Shown here: positions 1 to 9,376 of the stretch, piece after piece
Layout: each line of letters starts with the position of its first letter
Position numbering within the stretch: position 1 is the first letter of the stretch
Assembly (NCBI GenBank): GCA_965206445.1
Contig: CBDBJR010000002.1
Location: forward strand, 2,542,001-2,606,000
Direction: 5' to 3'
Length of the DNA: 64,000 nucleotides
Source: CBDBJR01 sp965206445
GTDB lineage: Bacteria > Pseudomonadota > Gammaproteobacteria > Arenicellales > Poriferihabitantaceae
Notes under the pieces: model-generated
Told to the model about the DNA's origin: nothing
Database searches by the model: none
What the model saw: only the letters and a program-made list of their open reading frames with translations
Translations under genes and position numbers: made by a program

Positions 1-923
1 CGAAAGCGAAACAATCGGGTGCCGGGCGGCGCCTGACCGCTCTGCTCGGCCTGCTGCGTGTGCTCCTCGTCCACCAGATACATCGTCAGTGTGGCGGCAC
101 GCCCCAAAATACGCTTGGCCCGCGCTGTATCCTGCACGCCGGGCAATTGGATAACGATGCGCTGATCGCCCTGCCGCTGCACCACCGGTTCGGCCACCCC
201 GAGCTGATCGACCCGATTGCGCAAGGCGGTGATGTTTTGCTCCAGCGCAAACTCCTTGATCTCGTCAATCTGCGCCGGTGACAAATCGACCGTCACCGTA
301 TCGGGGGCGGTATCGGCAGCCGCTTCCAGCTCCGGCAGCCCCTGCGATAAAATACGCAGCGCCTCCGGCTTTTGTTCCGCATTGGACAGCACGACCGTTA
401 TCCCGACCGGCGACTCCCGCACGCTGCGATAGCGTATTTTGCTCTCGCGCAGCGCGTCTTTAATGTCATCCGCATAATTCTGGCGCGCCCGCTCAATCGC
501 GCTTTGCATATCCACTTGCAGCAGAAAATGCGCACCGCCGCGCAGGTCGAGCCCCAGATGCATCGGGCTCGCCCCGGTCGCGCTCAGCCACGCGGGGGCG
601 CCGGACAGCAGCGTAAACGCCGCAGTATAGCCGTTGCCCAGTTCGGCCTCGATCAGGTCACGCGCCTGCAGCTGGCTTTCGCCGTCATGGAAGCGAACAT
701 AAATACCCCGCTCATCCTGCACCAGAGATTTGCTGTCAATCGATTCGCTCGCCAGCAGCGCCTCCACCCGCTGCAGCACGCTGCGGTCGACATCACCGCC
801 GCGCACGCCGCGTATCTGAATGCCCGCATCGGTGCCGAAAACATTCGGCAGCGCATAAAACATGCCGCCGGCGCACAACGCCGCAGCGACCAGGTACTTC
901 CACCAAATGGTTCTATTCAACAT
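1..923 (-). CDS. secD: Protein translocase subunit SecD, partial (3' end outside window)
   Basis: SecD works with SecF as the proton-driven, RND-like accessory of the SecYEG translocon and pulls exported proteins through the inner membrane. About 307 N-terminal residues are visible; the rest runs off the left edge. A transmembrane segment lies at about residues 9-25, followed by the periplasmic P1 region with the conserved LGLDLRGG stretch at residues 123-130, a SecD hallmark. The start is the ATG at 923, which begins MLNRTIWWKY and places the membrane segment at the usual distance. It lies 119 bp downstream of yajC on the same strand, the standard yajC-secD(-secF) order. Identification is from recognised motifs and synteny. 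Confidence 0.95.
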   Translation of the reverse strand, partial: MLNRTIWWKYLVAAALCAGGMFYALPNVFGTDAGIQIRGVRGGDVDRSVLQRVEALLASESIDSKSLVQDERGIYVRFHDGESQLQARDLIEAELGNGYTAAFTLLSGAPAWLSATGASPMHLGLDLRGGAHFLLQVDMQSAIERARQNYADDIKDALRESKIRYRSVRESPVGITVVLSNAEQKPEALRILSQGLPELEAAADTAPDTVTVDLSPAQIDEIKEFALEQNITALRNRVDQLGVAEPVVQRQGDQRIVIQLPGVQDTARAKRILGRAATLTMYLVDEEHTQQAEQSGQAPPGTRLFRF

Positions 924-1042
924 GCTCGGTTCAATTTATGCTCACAATGGCAGGCCGGGCGCCGACGGCGACCGGGTCGGCAGCACCCCAACCGATCGCA
1001 GGCCCGCCTGCACAGGCGCGAATCGGCCGCTGCCGGCCAGGG

Positions 1043-1369
1043 TTATTTTGACGGCTTTATCGTCCCTCGGGGCATCATCTGGGCAATCGCCATGCGCTGC
1101 ACTTTAATCTGCACCCCGTCGGTCACTTCGACGCCAACAAAGTTTTCATCGACTGCGGTTATTTTCCCCAGCACCCCGCCGTTGGTCACCACCTCGTCGC
1201 CTTTTGCCAGCTCGGCCACCATGTTGCGGTGCTCTTTGGCGCGTTTCTGCTGCGGTCGGATCATCAAAAAGTAGAACACGACAAAAATCAATATCATCGG
1301 CAGCAGCGTAAAAAACTGATTGGAACCGCCGGAGCTTTGTGCCCAGGCATTGGCAATAAAAAAATCCAT
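1043..1369 (-). CDS. yajC: Preprotein translocase subunit YajC
   Basis: YajC is a small single-span inner-membrane protein that associates with SecDF. The 108-residue product starts MDFFIANAWAQ and has one hydrophobic helix at about residues 20-40 (LLPMILIFVVFYFLMIRP), followed by the family motif RPQQKRAKEH and a small beta-rich cytoplasmic domain (VVTNGGVLGKI). An upstream in-frame ATG at 1384 would add five residues, but the start at 1369 matches the usual family N-terminus. It precedes secD as expected; the tgt gene often found upstream is absent here, replaced by a HAD-family gene. Confidence 0.95.
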   Translation of the reverse strand: MDFFIANAWAQSSGGSNQFFTLLPMILIFVVFYFLMIRPQQKRAKEHRNMVAELAKGDEVVTNGGVLGKITAVDENFVGVEVTDGVQIKVQRMAIAQMMPRGTIKPSK

Positions 1370-1534
1370 AATACCGTCCTGCAAAAAATAGGGTGATTGC
1401 GGTGGCGTCGTCAGCCGGAAAAATCCGCGGGTAATTATGCCATATCCGCCGCACGAATGGCAGACTTTTCAACCCGCAGCGGGCGCGCAGCGGAATTTAA
1501 TCGCCGGCCGACAACACCGCATCGAACCGCGCGC

Positions 1535-2245
1535 TCAACGCACGGCGGCAGGCGACTGAAACAACTCGGCAACCTGGGCCAGCGAATGCACCGTATGATT
1601 TGGCCGGGTCTGCCAGGGGTCGAAGGCCACCGCCCGATTGCGCTGCACCCAGACCGCCTGCATGCCGACCTGCCGGGCACCGCAGACATCGAACGCATTG
1701 CTCGAAATCAGCCAGCACTCCGCCAGCGCACACTGCGCCTGCTCGGCAAAATACCGGTAGACAATCGGGTCGGGTTTGAAGCTGCGCATGGCGTCTACAC
1801 TGACGATCCGGTCAAAAAAGTCGCGGATGCCGGCGTGGCGCAACAGCGATTCCAGATCCGCCGGTACGCCGTTGGAAAAGGCGGACAGGCTGACCTCCGC
1901 CGCCTGCAACCGCCGCAAGCCATCGACCACGTCGTCGAATACCGGCAGCGTCAGATAATTTTGCAGCAGCCGCGCCCGCTGCGCCGAATCGAGCTCAACC
2001 GCCCATTGCGCGCAGCAAAATTCCAGCGCCTGCTGCGTACAGTGGCGAAAATCCTGGTAGGCGTCCATCAGGCTGTAGCGCCAGGTATATTCCAATTGTT
2101 TTTGCCGCCAGGCATCGGAAAATGCGGCCGCCCGCTCACCAATCATCTGCTGCAGCGCCGCGGTTACGCCGGCAGTATCAATCAGCGTGCCGTAAACATC
2201 GAAGGCCAGCGCTTTGCTCGCGGCTTTGGTTACAGCTTGGGTCAT
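1535..2245 (-). CDS. Haloacid dehalogenase type II family hydrolase
   Basis: A 236-residue HAD-superfamily enzyme of the L-2-haloacid dehalogenase (type II) kind, which hydrolyses C-halogen bonds of 2-haloacids through an aspartyl ester. Motif I is FDVYGTL with the nucleophile Asp16, motif II is SNG at 124-126, motif III is the lysine of KPDP at 157-160, and SSNAFDV at 181-187 matches the acidic motif of this subfamily. A helical cap lies between motifs I and II. Length and motif spacing fit the family. The gene lies 32 bp after the acyl-CoA ligase on the same strand and may be cotranscribed with it. The real substrate could be another small acid; the genome context does not decide this. Confidence 0.82.
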   Translation of the reverse strand: MTQAVTKAASKALAFDVYGTLIDTAGVTAALQQMIGERAAAFSDAWRQKQLEYTWRYSLMDAYQDFRHCTQQALEFCCAQWAVELDSAQRARLLQNYLTLPVFDDVVDGLRRLQAAEVSLSAFSNGVPADLESLLRHAGIRDFFDRIVSVDAMRSFKPDPIVYRYFAEQAQCALAECWLISSNAFDVCGARQVGMQAVWVQRNRAVAFDPWQTRPNHTVHSLAQVAELFQSPAAVR

Positions 2246-2277
2246 GGCCCGATCACCCGTGCTAAAATTATGCGCCT

Positions 2278-4215
2278 CTAGTGCGCCTGGTACATCCGCT
2301 CAATCGCGGCGGCAAACCGCTGATGCAGCACCGGCCGCTTGATTTTCAACGTCGGCGTCAACGTGCCGTCATCGACCGTCCACGGTCGCGTCGTCAAGTG
2401 CACCTTATAGATGGCCGCATAACCGGGAAAATCCTTCAGCTGGGCCGCGATTTTTTCCAATATCGGCGTCTGCACCGACGCACCCTGCAATGCCGTGTCA
2501 TCATCCGGCTCGACCCCCAGCGCGCGCGCCCGGGCCGGCCAGGCATCCGGGTTCAACACCACCACGGCACTCAAAAACGGCCGGCCCTCGCCCAGCACCA
2601 TCACCTGCTCAAACAGCGGGTCGTTGCAGACCGCCGCCTCGATATCCGCCGGCGGCACCTTTTCACCGGTCGCCATGACGATAATATCTTTAATCCGCCC
2701 GGTAATGCGGATGAAACCCTGCGCATCCAGGGTCGCAATGTCACCGGTTTTCAGCCAGCCGTCCGGCGTAAACATCGCCGCGGTCGCCTCCGGGTTGCGC
2801 CAGTAGCCCAGCATGATCGATGGGCTGCTGGCCTGCAATTCGCCCTGTTTTCCCAGCCGAATCCGGGTGCCGGCGAGCGGCAGCCCGATACTGTCCGGCT
2901 GATTTTTATCCAGTGTATTGACGCTCAATACCGGGCTGGTTTCGGTCAGGCCGTAGCCCTGGACAATCTCGATATCCAAACCGATAAACAATCTGGCAAT
3001 GTTGCGCCCCAGTGGCGCGCCGCCGCTGATCACAAACCGCAGCGCACCGCCGAAGCGGCGCTTGACCTTGTCGGCAACCAGCGCGTTCAACAGCGGCCAG
3101 AAAATCTGATCGATCGACCAGACAGCCCGCCGCTGCCGGATTTCAAACCGCCGCCAGCCAATCTCGACCGCCCGCTCGAATAACCACCGCCGCACCGCGG
3201 AGCCGGCCTCGGCCTGCGCCTTGATGCGGGCATGCGCCCGCTCAAAGATGCGCGGCACGGTAATCATCACGGTAGGGCGAATCGCCGCCATGTCCTCCGG
3301 CAGCTCGGGAATAGAGCGGTTAAACGCCACGCAGGCGCCGGCCATCATCGTCAGATAATACCCCGCCGTGCGCTCGAACATGTGGGACAGCGGCAGAAAA
3401 GACAAAAACCGATCGCTCGGAAAAACCGCCACACTGCGCAGCCCGGCATACGCCGTCTCCAATATATTGCGGTGCGACAGCATCACCCCCTTGGGGCGCC
3501 CGGTGGTGCCGGACGTATAGACAATGGTCGCCAGCGCCTCGGGCGCCAGTGCAACCGGCTGCCGGGCCGCCGACGCCGCCTCGCCGCGGCGCAGCCAGTG
3601 CGATAGCGGCACCAGCCGCTCGTCGCCGGCCGCACAACACGCCAGGGTCGCCGCCGCATCCGCCGCATCGACCACAACCACCCGCTGCAAGCTGTCGAGC
3701 GCGTGCGCGGCGGGCATTTGCTGCCATTGCTCAAGCGATTCGACCATCAGCAAGCGGCTCTCGGTCTGCTCGATGATGTACGCGACATTGTCCGGTCGGT
3801 CGTCGCAATAGACCGGCACCACCACCAGCCCGCCGGCCAGCACCGCTTGATCGCAGAGGATCCATTCCAGCCGATTCGACATCCGCACGGCAACCCGCTC
3901 ACCGGCAGCGAGATTTTCCACCGCCAGCGCATCGCTCCAGCAGTCGGTCTGCTGCGCCACGCGCTCCCAGGAATAGCCCACCCAGTCTTTCTCGGCGGCA
4001 TCGTACTGCCGGTAAGCGGTGCGCGGGCCGCTGCGCTCAACCCGGCAGCGAAACAAGCCGGGCAGCGAAACCGCCTGCTGCGGCGCAATCACCTCCATCC
4101 CCGGCATTGACGTCAGCGCATCATCCGGATACACCTGCGCCAGTTGCCACCCGGCCTCATCGGGCTGATTGGCCGCGTCAACCTGATGCGGCTTATCGTC
4201 GGTCGATTCAGACAT
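2278..4215 (-). CDS. Long-chain acyl-CoA synthetase (AMP-dependent)
   Basis: Activates fatty acids to acyl-CoA through an acyl-AMP intermediate, the entry step of beta-oxidation. The P-loop motif YTSGTTGRPKG is at about residue 235, LSFLPLSHMFER and QGYGLTETSP (A5-like motif) follow, and the hinge and C-terminal region carry GWLKTGDIATLD, GRIKDIIV and the conserved lysine in TPTLKIKRP. At about 645 residues it resembles the large bacterial FAA1/FadD15-like form. The start at 4215 (MSESTDD) is chosen over 4230 because it overlaps the fadE stop by only 8 bp, consistent with translational coupling to the upstream acyl-CoA dehydrogenase gene. Chain-length preference cannot be read from sequence. 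Confidence 0.92.
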   Translation of the reverse strand: MSESTDDKPHQVDAANQPDEAGWQLAQVYPDDALTSMPGMEVIAPQQAVSLPGLFRCRVERSGPRTAYRQYDAAEKDWVGYSWERVAQQTDCWSDALAVENLAAGERVAVRMSNRLEWILCDQAVLAGGLVVVPVYCDDRPDNVAYIIEQTESRLLMVESLEQWQQMPAAHALDSLQRVVVVDAADAAATLACCAAGDERLVPLSHWLRRGEAASAARQPVALAPEALATIVYTSGTTGRPKGVMLSHRNILETAYAGLRSVAVFPSDRFLSFLPLSHMFERTAGYYLTMMAGACVAFNRSIPELPEDMAAIRPTVMITVPRIFERAHARIKAQAEAGSAVRRWLFERAVEIGWRRFEIRQRRAVWSIDQIFWPLLNALVADKVKRRFGGALRFVISGGAPLGRNIARLFIGLDIEIVQGYGLTETSPVLSVNTLDKNQPDSIGLPLAGTRIRLGKQGELQASSPSIMLGYWRNPEATAAMFTPDGWLKTGDIATLDAQGFIRITGRIKDIIVMATGEKVPPADIEAAVCNDPLFEQVMVLGEGRPFLSAVVVLNPDAWPARARALGVEPDDDTALQGASVQTPILEKIAAQLKDFPGYAAIYKVHLTTRPWTVDDGTLTPTLKIKRPVLHQRFAAAIERMYQAH

Positions 4216-6679
4216 GTGGATTGCCCCCACTCAAACCCGATGGTGCCGACGGCTCCGACGGCCTGTTTTCCGGCTCGAAATCATCGACCCGGATCACGTT
4301 GCCGACCATCTCGCGGGTACGCGACAGCAGCGCCGCCTCGTCCGTCGTCAGCGATTTTTCCGTCACCAGCCGGTTCAGCCAGTCCTCGAACCCGATATCG
4401 GCGGTCAGCTCGATGCCCGCCTTTTTCAGGCGCCGTCGCAGCGGCCGACTCTCCGCCATCAGCGCAAACGCCGCCTCAATCTGCGCCGTGATCTCGGTTT
4501 CCACGTCGGTGGCGATATACATATATTCGGTCAGCCGGTCGCGCACCGGGCCGGCTGTTTGCAGCAGCGTCGACACCCGCCGATTCAGCGCATCGTCCGG
4601 CATCTGCAAATAACGCCCGGACGGAAATACCACCGCGCGCAGCAGCACACCCAGCCAGCGCAGCGGATAATTGCGCAGCACCCCGTCGAGCGCCTGCTGC
4701 ACGTGGAACAGCGAATATCTGCACGCCCAGTTCAGCAGCGGCTGCTCTGCTTCCGGCTGCCCATGATCGGAAAACCGTTTCAGGCTCGCGGAGGCCAGAT
4801 ACAGATGGCTCAACGCATCGGCAAATCGACCCGACAGCATCTCCCTGCGCTTCAAATCGCCGCCCAGAATAAACAGCGTGATATCGGCCAGATAGGCAAA
4901 CGCGGCGCTCAGATGCGCGATTTGCTGCGTGAACTTTTTGCCGGCGTCGATCTCGCCGCCATAAGCCAGCCTGCCGCGGCCCAAACCATACACAAAGGCG
5001 CGCAGCTTATTCTCGACAATATGCCCGATGTGCTGCCGCATCGCCCGATCGAACTCATCCATACCGGCCGTTTCATCCTGCATCGACACCGCCTGCACCT
5101 CCTTGAGCAGGTAGGGATGGCAGCGCATCGCGCCCTGACCGAAGATGATCATGCTGCGCGTCAATATATTTGCGCCCTCGACGGTAATGCCAATCGGAAT
5201 CTGCTGATACGCGCGCGCCAGATAATTGCCGCGGCCCATACAGATGCCTTTGCCGCCATGCAGGTCCATCGCATCATTGACCACGATGCGCGACAGGTCG
5301 GTGCACTGCTGCTTGACGATGGCCGACATCACCGCCGGCTTCTCGCCCAGCGCCAGGGCACTCGCCATCAACAGACGCCCGCTATCGAGCAAATAGGTCA
5401 GCCCGCCAATCCGCGCCAGCACCTCTTCGATGCCTTCGAATTTGCCGATCTCGATGCCAAACTGTTCGCGTATGCAGGCGTAAGCACCGCTGGTGCGCGC
5501 CGCCACTTTGGCCGCACCGGCGCCGGCGGCGGGCAATGAAATACCGCGCCCGGCAGCCAGCGACTCCATCAGCATGCGCCAGCCCTGACCGACCCGCTCC
5601 TGACCGCCGATCACCCAGTGCATCGGGATAAAGACATCTTTGCCCCAGTTCGGGCCGTTTTGAAACGCCGAATTCAGCGGCAGATGCCGCCGGCCGATCG
5701 ACACCCCTTTGGTCGTGGTGGGAATCAGCGCACAGGTAATGCCGAGGTCATACTGCTCGCCCAGCAAGCCGTCCGGGTCGTAGGTCTTGAACGCCAGCCC
5801 CAGCAGGGTCGCCACCGGGCCGAGGGTAATGTAGCGCTTCTCCCAATTGACGCGAAACCCCAGCACCTCTTCGCCGTCGTAGACGTCCCGGCACACCACC
5901 CCGCTATCCGGCATACCGCCAGCGTCCGAGCCGGCCCAGGGGTTGGTCAACCCGAAGCACGGCACTTCCTTGCCGGCCACCAGCCGCGGCAGATAGTGGT
6001 CTTTCTGCTCCTGCGTGCCGTAGTGATACAGCAACTCCGCCGGGCCGAGCGAATTGGGCACCATCACCGTAACCGCCAGCGTGCCGCTGCGGGTGGCCAG
6101 CTTTTGCACGATGCACGACTGCGCATAGCCGGAAAACCCCAGACCGCCGTACTCGGCCGGCACATTCAAGCCGAAGAATTTATTCGCCTTGATAAAATCC
6201 CAGAGTGAGGCCGGCAAATCATTCAGCTGGTGCGTGATCTTCCAGTCATCGGCCAGTGCACACAGCTGCTCGGTCGGGCCGTCAATGAACGCCTGCTCGG
6301 CCTCACTGAGCGCCGGCTTGCTGACGGCAAACAGCTTGTTCCAGTTCGGCTTGCCGGAAAACAGCTCGGCATCCCACCAGACGGTGCCGGCCTCGATGGC
6401 CTGCTGTTCGGTCGGCGAAATCGGCGGCATAACCCGCTTGACCAGATTGAACAACGGGACCGTCAGGCAGATTCGCCGCAGGCCCGGCAAATAATACAGC
6501 AGCAGCGTCAACGACACCCACACCAGCAGCAGCAATGCCGCCGGCACCGGGCTGGCAAAACCGGTCACCAGGGCGACAAAAAACACACCGCAGCCGACCA
6601 GCAGCCAGGTTTTCAGCGTCATATGCAGCCAGGCAAACGCGACCGCCAGCCCTATCAGCAGCAACACAGATATCATCAT
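4208..6679 (-). CDS. fadE: Membrane-anchored acyl-CoA dehydrogenase FadE
   Basis: FAD-dependent enzyme that introduces the trans-2 double bond in the first oxidative step of fatty-acid beta-oxidation. The 823-residue product has the typical FadE layout: two hydrophobic segments in the first 70 residues, then an acyl-CoA dehydrogenase fold with LNVPAEYGGLGFSG, CFGLTNPWAGSDAGG and ITVEGANILTRSMI, and a long C-terminal helical extension (DUF1974-like). The length matches E. coli FadE (814). It is immediately upstream of and overlaps the acyl-CoA ligase gene, giving a two-gene activation plus dehydrogenation unit. The S9 peptidase gene ends 70 bp upstream. Confidence 0.93.
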   Translation of the reverse strand: MMISVLLLIGLAVAFAWLHMTLKTWLLVGCGVFFVALVTGFASPVPAALLLLVWVSLTLLLYYLPGLRRICLTVPLFNLVKRVMPPISPTEQQAIEAGTVWWDAELFSGKPNWNKLFAVSKPALSEAEQAFIDGPTEQLCALADDWKITHQLNDLPASLWDFIKANKFFGLNVPAEYGGLGFSGYAQSCIVQKLATRSGTLAVTVMVPNSLGPAELLYHYGTQEQKDHYLPRLVAGKEVPCFGLTNPWAGSDAGGMPDSGVVCRDVYDGEEVLGFRVNWEKRYITLGPVATLLGLAFKTYDPDGLLGEQYDLGITCALIPTTTKGVSIGRRHLPLNSAFQNGPNWGKDVFIPMHWVIGGQERVGQGWRMLMESLAAGRGISLPAAGAGAAKVAARTSGAYACIREQFGIEIGKFEGIEEVLARIGGLTYLLDSGRLLMASALALGEKPAVMSAIVKQQCTDLSRIVVNDAMDLHGGKGICMGRGNYLARAYQQIPIGITVEGANILTRSMIIFGQGAMRCHPYLLKEVQAVSMQDETAGMDEFDRAMRQHIGHIVENKLRAFVYGLGRGRLAYGGEIDAGKKFTQQIAHLSAAFAYLADITLFILGGDLKRREMLSGRFADALSHLYLASASLKRFSDHGQPEAEQPLLNWACRYSLFHVQQALDGVLRNYPLRWLGVLLRAVVFPSGRYLQMPDDALNRRVSTLLQTAGPVRDRLTEYMYIATDVETEITAQIEAAFALMAESRPLRRRLKKAGIELTADIGFEDWLNRLVTEKSLTTDEAALLSRTREMVGNVIRVDDFEPENRPSEPSAPSGLSGGNPHV

Positions 6680-6749
6680 GCAATCCCCCGATTAACGCAC
6701 CAAACACCGCTGTGCGGACAGCGCAGAACCGCGCGACCGCAGCGCACAA

Positions 6750-8705
6750 TCAACCCGCCCGCGCACCGGCGAGCGGGGCCAAAAACGCCGTCTCTTTGGC
6801 CAGCGAATCGATCCGGGTTTGCGCCTGACGGAAACCGTGCCCTTCGCCGGCATACTCGTGATACGCATAGCGCAAACCGTTGGCTTCCAGCGCCGCCGCC
6901 ATTTCCCGCGACACCGCCGGTGGCACCACCCGATCGTCCAGCCCCTGAAACAAAATCAGCGGACTGCGCAGCGACGACAGGCTGAAAATCGGCGAACGCT
7001 GCCGGTACAGGCTGTCCGGCAGCGTGGCCGTCCGCCGGTCAAACGCCTCGCCGACCAGGCGCTCGGTATATCTCGCCTCGAACTTGTGGGTCACTTCCGC
7101 CAGCGTAATCAAATTGCCAATCCCGTAATACGACACGCCGGCGGCGAACTGCTGCGGGTAGCGCGTCAGTGCGCACAGCACCACATACCCGCCCGCACTG
7201 CCGCCGCGGATGAACACCTTGTCGGCCTCCACCCAGCCCTGATCGACGACGAAACGCACGCCGTCGGCAATATCATTCACATCCAGCTCGCCCCACTGCC
7301 CGAGCAGCCGCTGCCGATAAGCGCGGCCATAGCCGGTACTGCCGCGATGATTGACATCCAGCACCGCACAGCCCAGCGAAACAAAATACTGCTTCAGCAG
7401 GTGCAGCTCGGCGGTGGCGCGACCGGTAGGCCCGCCGTGGACAAACACCATCAGCGGCGACCGGCGGTCGGTGCGGCGCGGCGCATAATAAAACGCATGC
7501 ACCGCTGCGCCATCGCGGGCCGGAAACGTAATCGCCTCCGGCGGTCGATACGCGCCTTGCCGGCCTCGACCAGCCTCCGACGTGCGCCAGATGCAGGTCA
7601 ACTTACCCGTGTCCGCACCGACAGTCAAGACCGCCGGGGCGCGGTCGGGATAGCCGGCCACCAACAGACACTGCGCCTCATCGCCCCCCTGCAGGCGGCG
7701 CAATTGACTGCAAGCGGCGAACCCCGAGCCCAACGTCGTGGCGACCGGCGGCGCGCCGTCAACCCGCCAGTCGAGCAACACCAGACTGTCGCCCTGCCGG
7801 TCGGTCGCCACCGCCACCAGCCGGCGCTGATCGACCGGCTGCCAGCGCTGCTGCCCAAACACCCAGTGCGCCTCGCCGTATTCCACCTGATCCGCCGTCA
7901 GTTGCCGCACCGTGCCGGCCTGCCAGACGAAAAAATTCCAGTAGCCGGAATCCTTTTCACTAATGAAGACCAGACTGTTGTCCGGCATAAAACCCGGCTG
8001 GCATACCGCCACATCCGGGTAGTCGAACACGGCGCTGATGTGCCGCAAGGCACCGCCGCCGTCCTCGTCCGCCCACTGCGCCCGCATCAACCGCGACTGA
8101 TCCCAGGGCATGTAGGGGTGATCCCACTCGAACCAGGCCACCTGGGTTTGATCGTCGCTGATGCACAGCCCGGCGTAGAAATCCGCCCCGCTGGCCAGCA
8201 CCACCGGCGGCGCCCCAGCCGCGCGCAGGCTGACGGCGACCAGCAGGTTTTCATTCTCCCGCCCCGGGCGCCGGCGCTCGGCCACCGCCAGCAGCCAGTG
8301 TTTATCCGGCGTCGCCACCAGGTCGGCAAAGCCGACAAATTGCCTGTCCGCGTTATCCAGCAACACCGTCGGCGCCGCCGAGCCGTCGAGCGGCTGCCGG
8401 TACAAGCCGCCGTCCGCAAACCGGCTAAAGAGGATCTGATCGTCCAGCCGGCAAAAGCAGCAGCCGCCGTACTCATGCACCCGGGTGCGGATATTGAAGC
8501 CCTCCGGCGTGCGGCATACGGCCGATTGCGCGGCCACCTGCATCAACGCCGTGCGCCCCGCCTGCTGCGGCAGCGCTTGCAGAAAATAATACCGCCCGGC
8601 ATGTGCAAACGGATACATCGGCGCCGAAGGCTGCGAGAACAACCCGGCGATATCCAGGTCGCTCTGCCAGAAGTCGGCATTTGGCTGCGTGTTTTTTTGC
8701 ATCAT
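6750..8705 (-). CDS. S9 (prolyl oligopeptidase) family serine peptidase
   Basis: A 651-residue cytoplasmic-type peptidase with an N-terminal beta-propeller (about residues 1-390, many WF/VF blades such as DQTQVAWFEWDHP) and a C-terminal alpha/beta-hydrolase domain. The oxyanion region is VFVHGGPTG; the nucleophile is Ser503 in RGGSAGGYV, the acid is Asp591 in FQGLDDRVVP and the base is His623 in GEGHGF. No signal peptide is visible. Such proteins cleave short peptides, often acyl- or dipeptidyl-peptides. Specificity is not evident. It sits between DUF192 and fadE on the same strand with a 13-bp gap to the upstream gene, so cotranscription with DUF192 is likely. Confidence 0.88.
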   Translation of the reverse strand: MMQKNTQPNADFWQSDLDIAGLFSQPSAPMYPFAHAGRYYFLQALPQQAGRTALMQVAAQSAVCRTPEGFNIRTRVHEYGGCCFCRLDDQILFSRFADGGLYRQPLDGSAAPTVLLDNADRQFVGFADLVATPDKHWLLAVAERRRPGRENENLLVAVSLRAAGAPPVVLASGADFYAGLCISDDQTQVAWFEWDHPYMPWDQSRLMRAQWADEDGGGALRHISAVFDYPDVAVCQPGFMPDNSLVFISEKDSGYWNFFVWQAGTVRQLTADQVEYGEAHWVFGQQRWQPVDQRRLVAVATDRQGDSLVLLDWRVDGAPPVATTLGSGFAACSQLRRLQGGDEAQCLLVAGYPDRAPAVLTVGADTGKLTCIWRTSEAGRGRQGAYRPPEAITFPARDGAAVHAFYYAPRRTDRRSPLMVFVHGGPTGRATAELHLLKQYFVSLGCAVLDVNHRGSTGYGRAYRQRLLGQWGELDVNDIADGVRFVVDQGWVEADKVFIRGGSAGGYVVLCALTRYPQQFAAGVSYYGIGNLITLAEVTHKFEARYTERLVGEAFDRRTATLPDSLYRQRSPIFSLSSLRSPLILFQGLDDRVVPPAVSREMAAALEANGLRYAYHEYAGEGHGFRQAQTRIDSLAKETAFLAPLAGARAG

Positions 8706-8718
8706 CGGCCCGCGTCGC

Positions 8719-9237
8719 CTATGGCAGCGACCCCACCATCAGCCGCGTCGCACCGTCCACCAGACCGTGCCGCTGAAAAAACCCGACCGGCGCCTCGAGC
8801 GCGTATTGAAACGGCACCCCCGGCCCGTACAGCGGCCGATGGTCGCCGCTGTACGTCCGCATCACCATCGAGCGCATCAGCATACCGTCACTGTCAAAAA
8901 AACCAATCTCCAGCGGCGCCCGCACGTTGTTCATGTGAAAGCGCCCCGACACCGCCTCGGCATAGCGGAACAACATGGTCGTGCGGGCGATGACGTCGGG
9001 GCAGATGTACTGATAGCCGGCGGCCCGCTGCTGCGGGTCATTGGCAATCATCGTCTCAATCGGAATGGTTTTGCCGTACTGATTCTCCATCCGAATGGTC
9101 GCATCGCGCATCCGCTCCATACTCGGCGTGGACGGCGAGCAGACCGCCTGCGCCTGTACCGTCAGCGACAATAACCACCCCAATAAACCGCACAGCCGGC
9201 AGATCGCAGCGCAGTGGGTTGGCATCGGAATTGGCAT
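8719..9237 (-). CDS. DUF192 family exported protein
   Basis: A small protein of about 172 residues with an N-terminal signal-like hydrophobic stretch (LCGLLGWLLSLTVQAQA) and a DUF192 domain, recognised by QQRAAGYQYIC, RTTMLFRY, FHMNNVRAPLEIGFFDSDG and the C-terminal FFQRHGLVDG. DUF192 proteins are widespread small periplasmic or extracytoplasmic proteins of unknown activity. An upstream TTG/ATG in frame would start at 9324, but the ATG at 9237 (or 9225) puts the signal peptide at the N-terminus. It is divergent from the nuclease gene, with 139 bp between starts. Confidence 0.82.
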   Translation of the reverse strand: MPIPMPTHCAAICRLCGLLGWLLSLTVQAQAVCSPSTPSMERMRDATIRMENQYGKTIPIETMIANDPQQRAAGYQYICPDVIARTTMLFRYAEAVSGRFHMNNVRAPLEIGFFDSDGMLMRSMVMRTYSGDHRPLYGPGVPFQYALEAPVGFFQRHGLVDGATRLMVGSLP

Positions 9238-9337
9238 TATTGGGTTGGGTGGTGGAGATGTGGCTACCATAGCCGAAAGCGGCAAAAAATTCCAGCATCT
9301 GTATGGGCGGCTGCGGGGCGCCATCGGTCAGGCCGTT

Positions 9338-9350
9338 TTATGGTATATTT
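9338..9350 (+). promoter_or_regulatory. Promoter-like block shared with the second nuclease copy
   Basis: A 13-bp block TTATGGTATATTT sits 26 bp before the ATG of the first nuclease gene; the identical block occurs 25 bp before the paralogue ATG (11297-11309). It contains a TATATT-like -10 element. Conservation of block and spacing in both copies suggests a duplicated promoter; no clear -35 box is asserted. Confidence 0.5.
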
Positions 9351-9376
9351 CCTGGGTTCCCAGCCCAAGATCGACA

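Noticed and set aside
4214..5539. Long plus-strand open frame (441 codons) over fadE
   Set aside because: It is a shadow of the GC-rich fadE gene on the opposite strand and shows no recognisable protein pattern.
6819..8993. 724-codon plus-strand frame across the S9 peptidase
   Set aside because: Arginine- and histidine-rich antisense shadow without domain features; the minus-strand gene has a full catalytic triad.
9095..9376. N-terminal extension of the first nuclease frame
   Set aside because: It overlaps the DUF192 gene on the other strand and is not shared by the paralogue, whose homology begins at the ATG corresponding to 9377.
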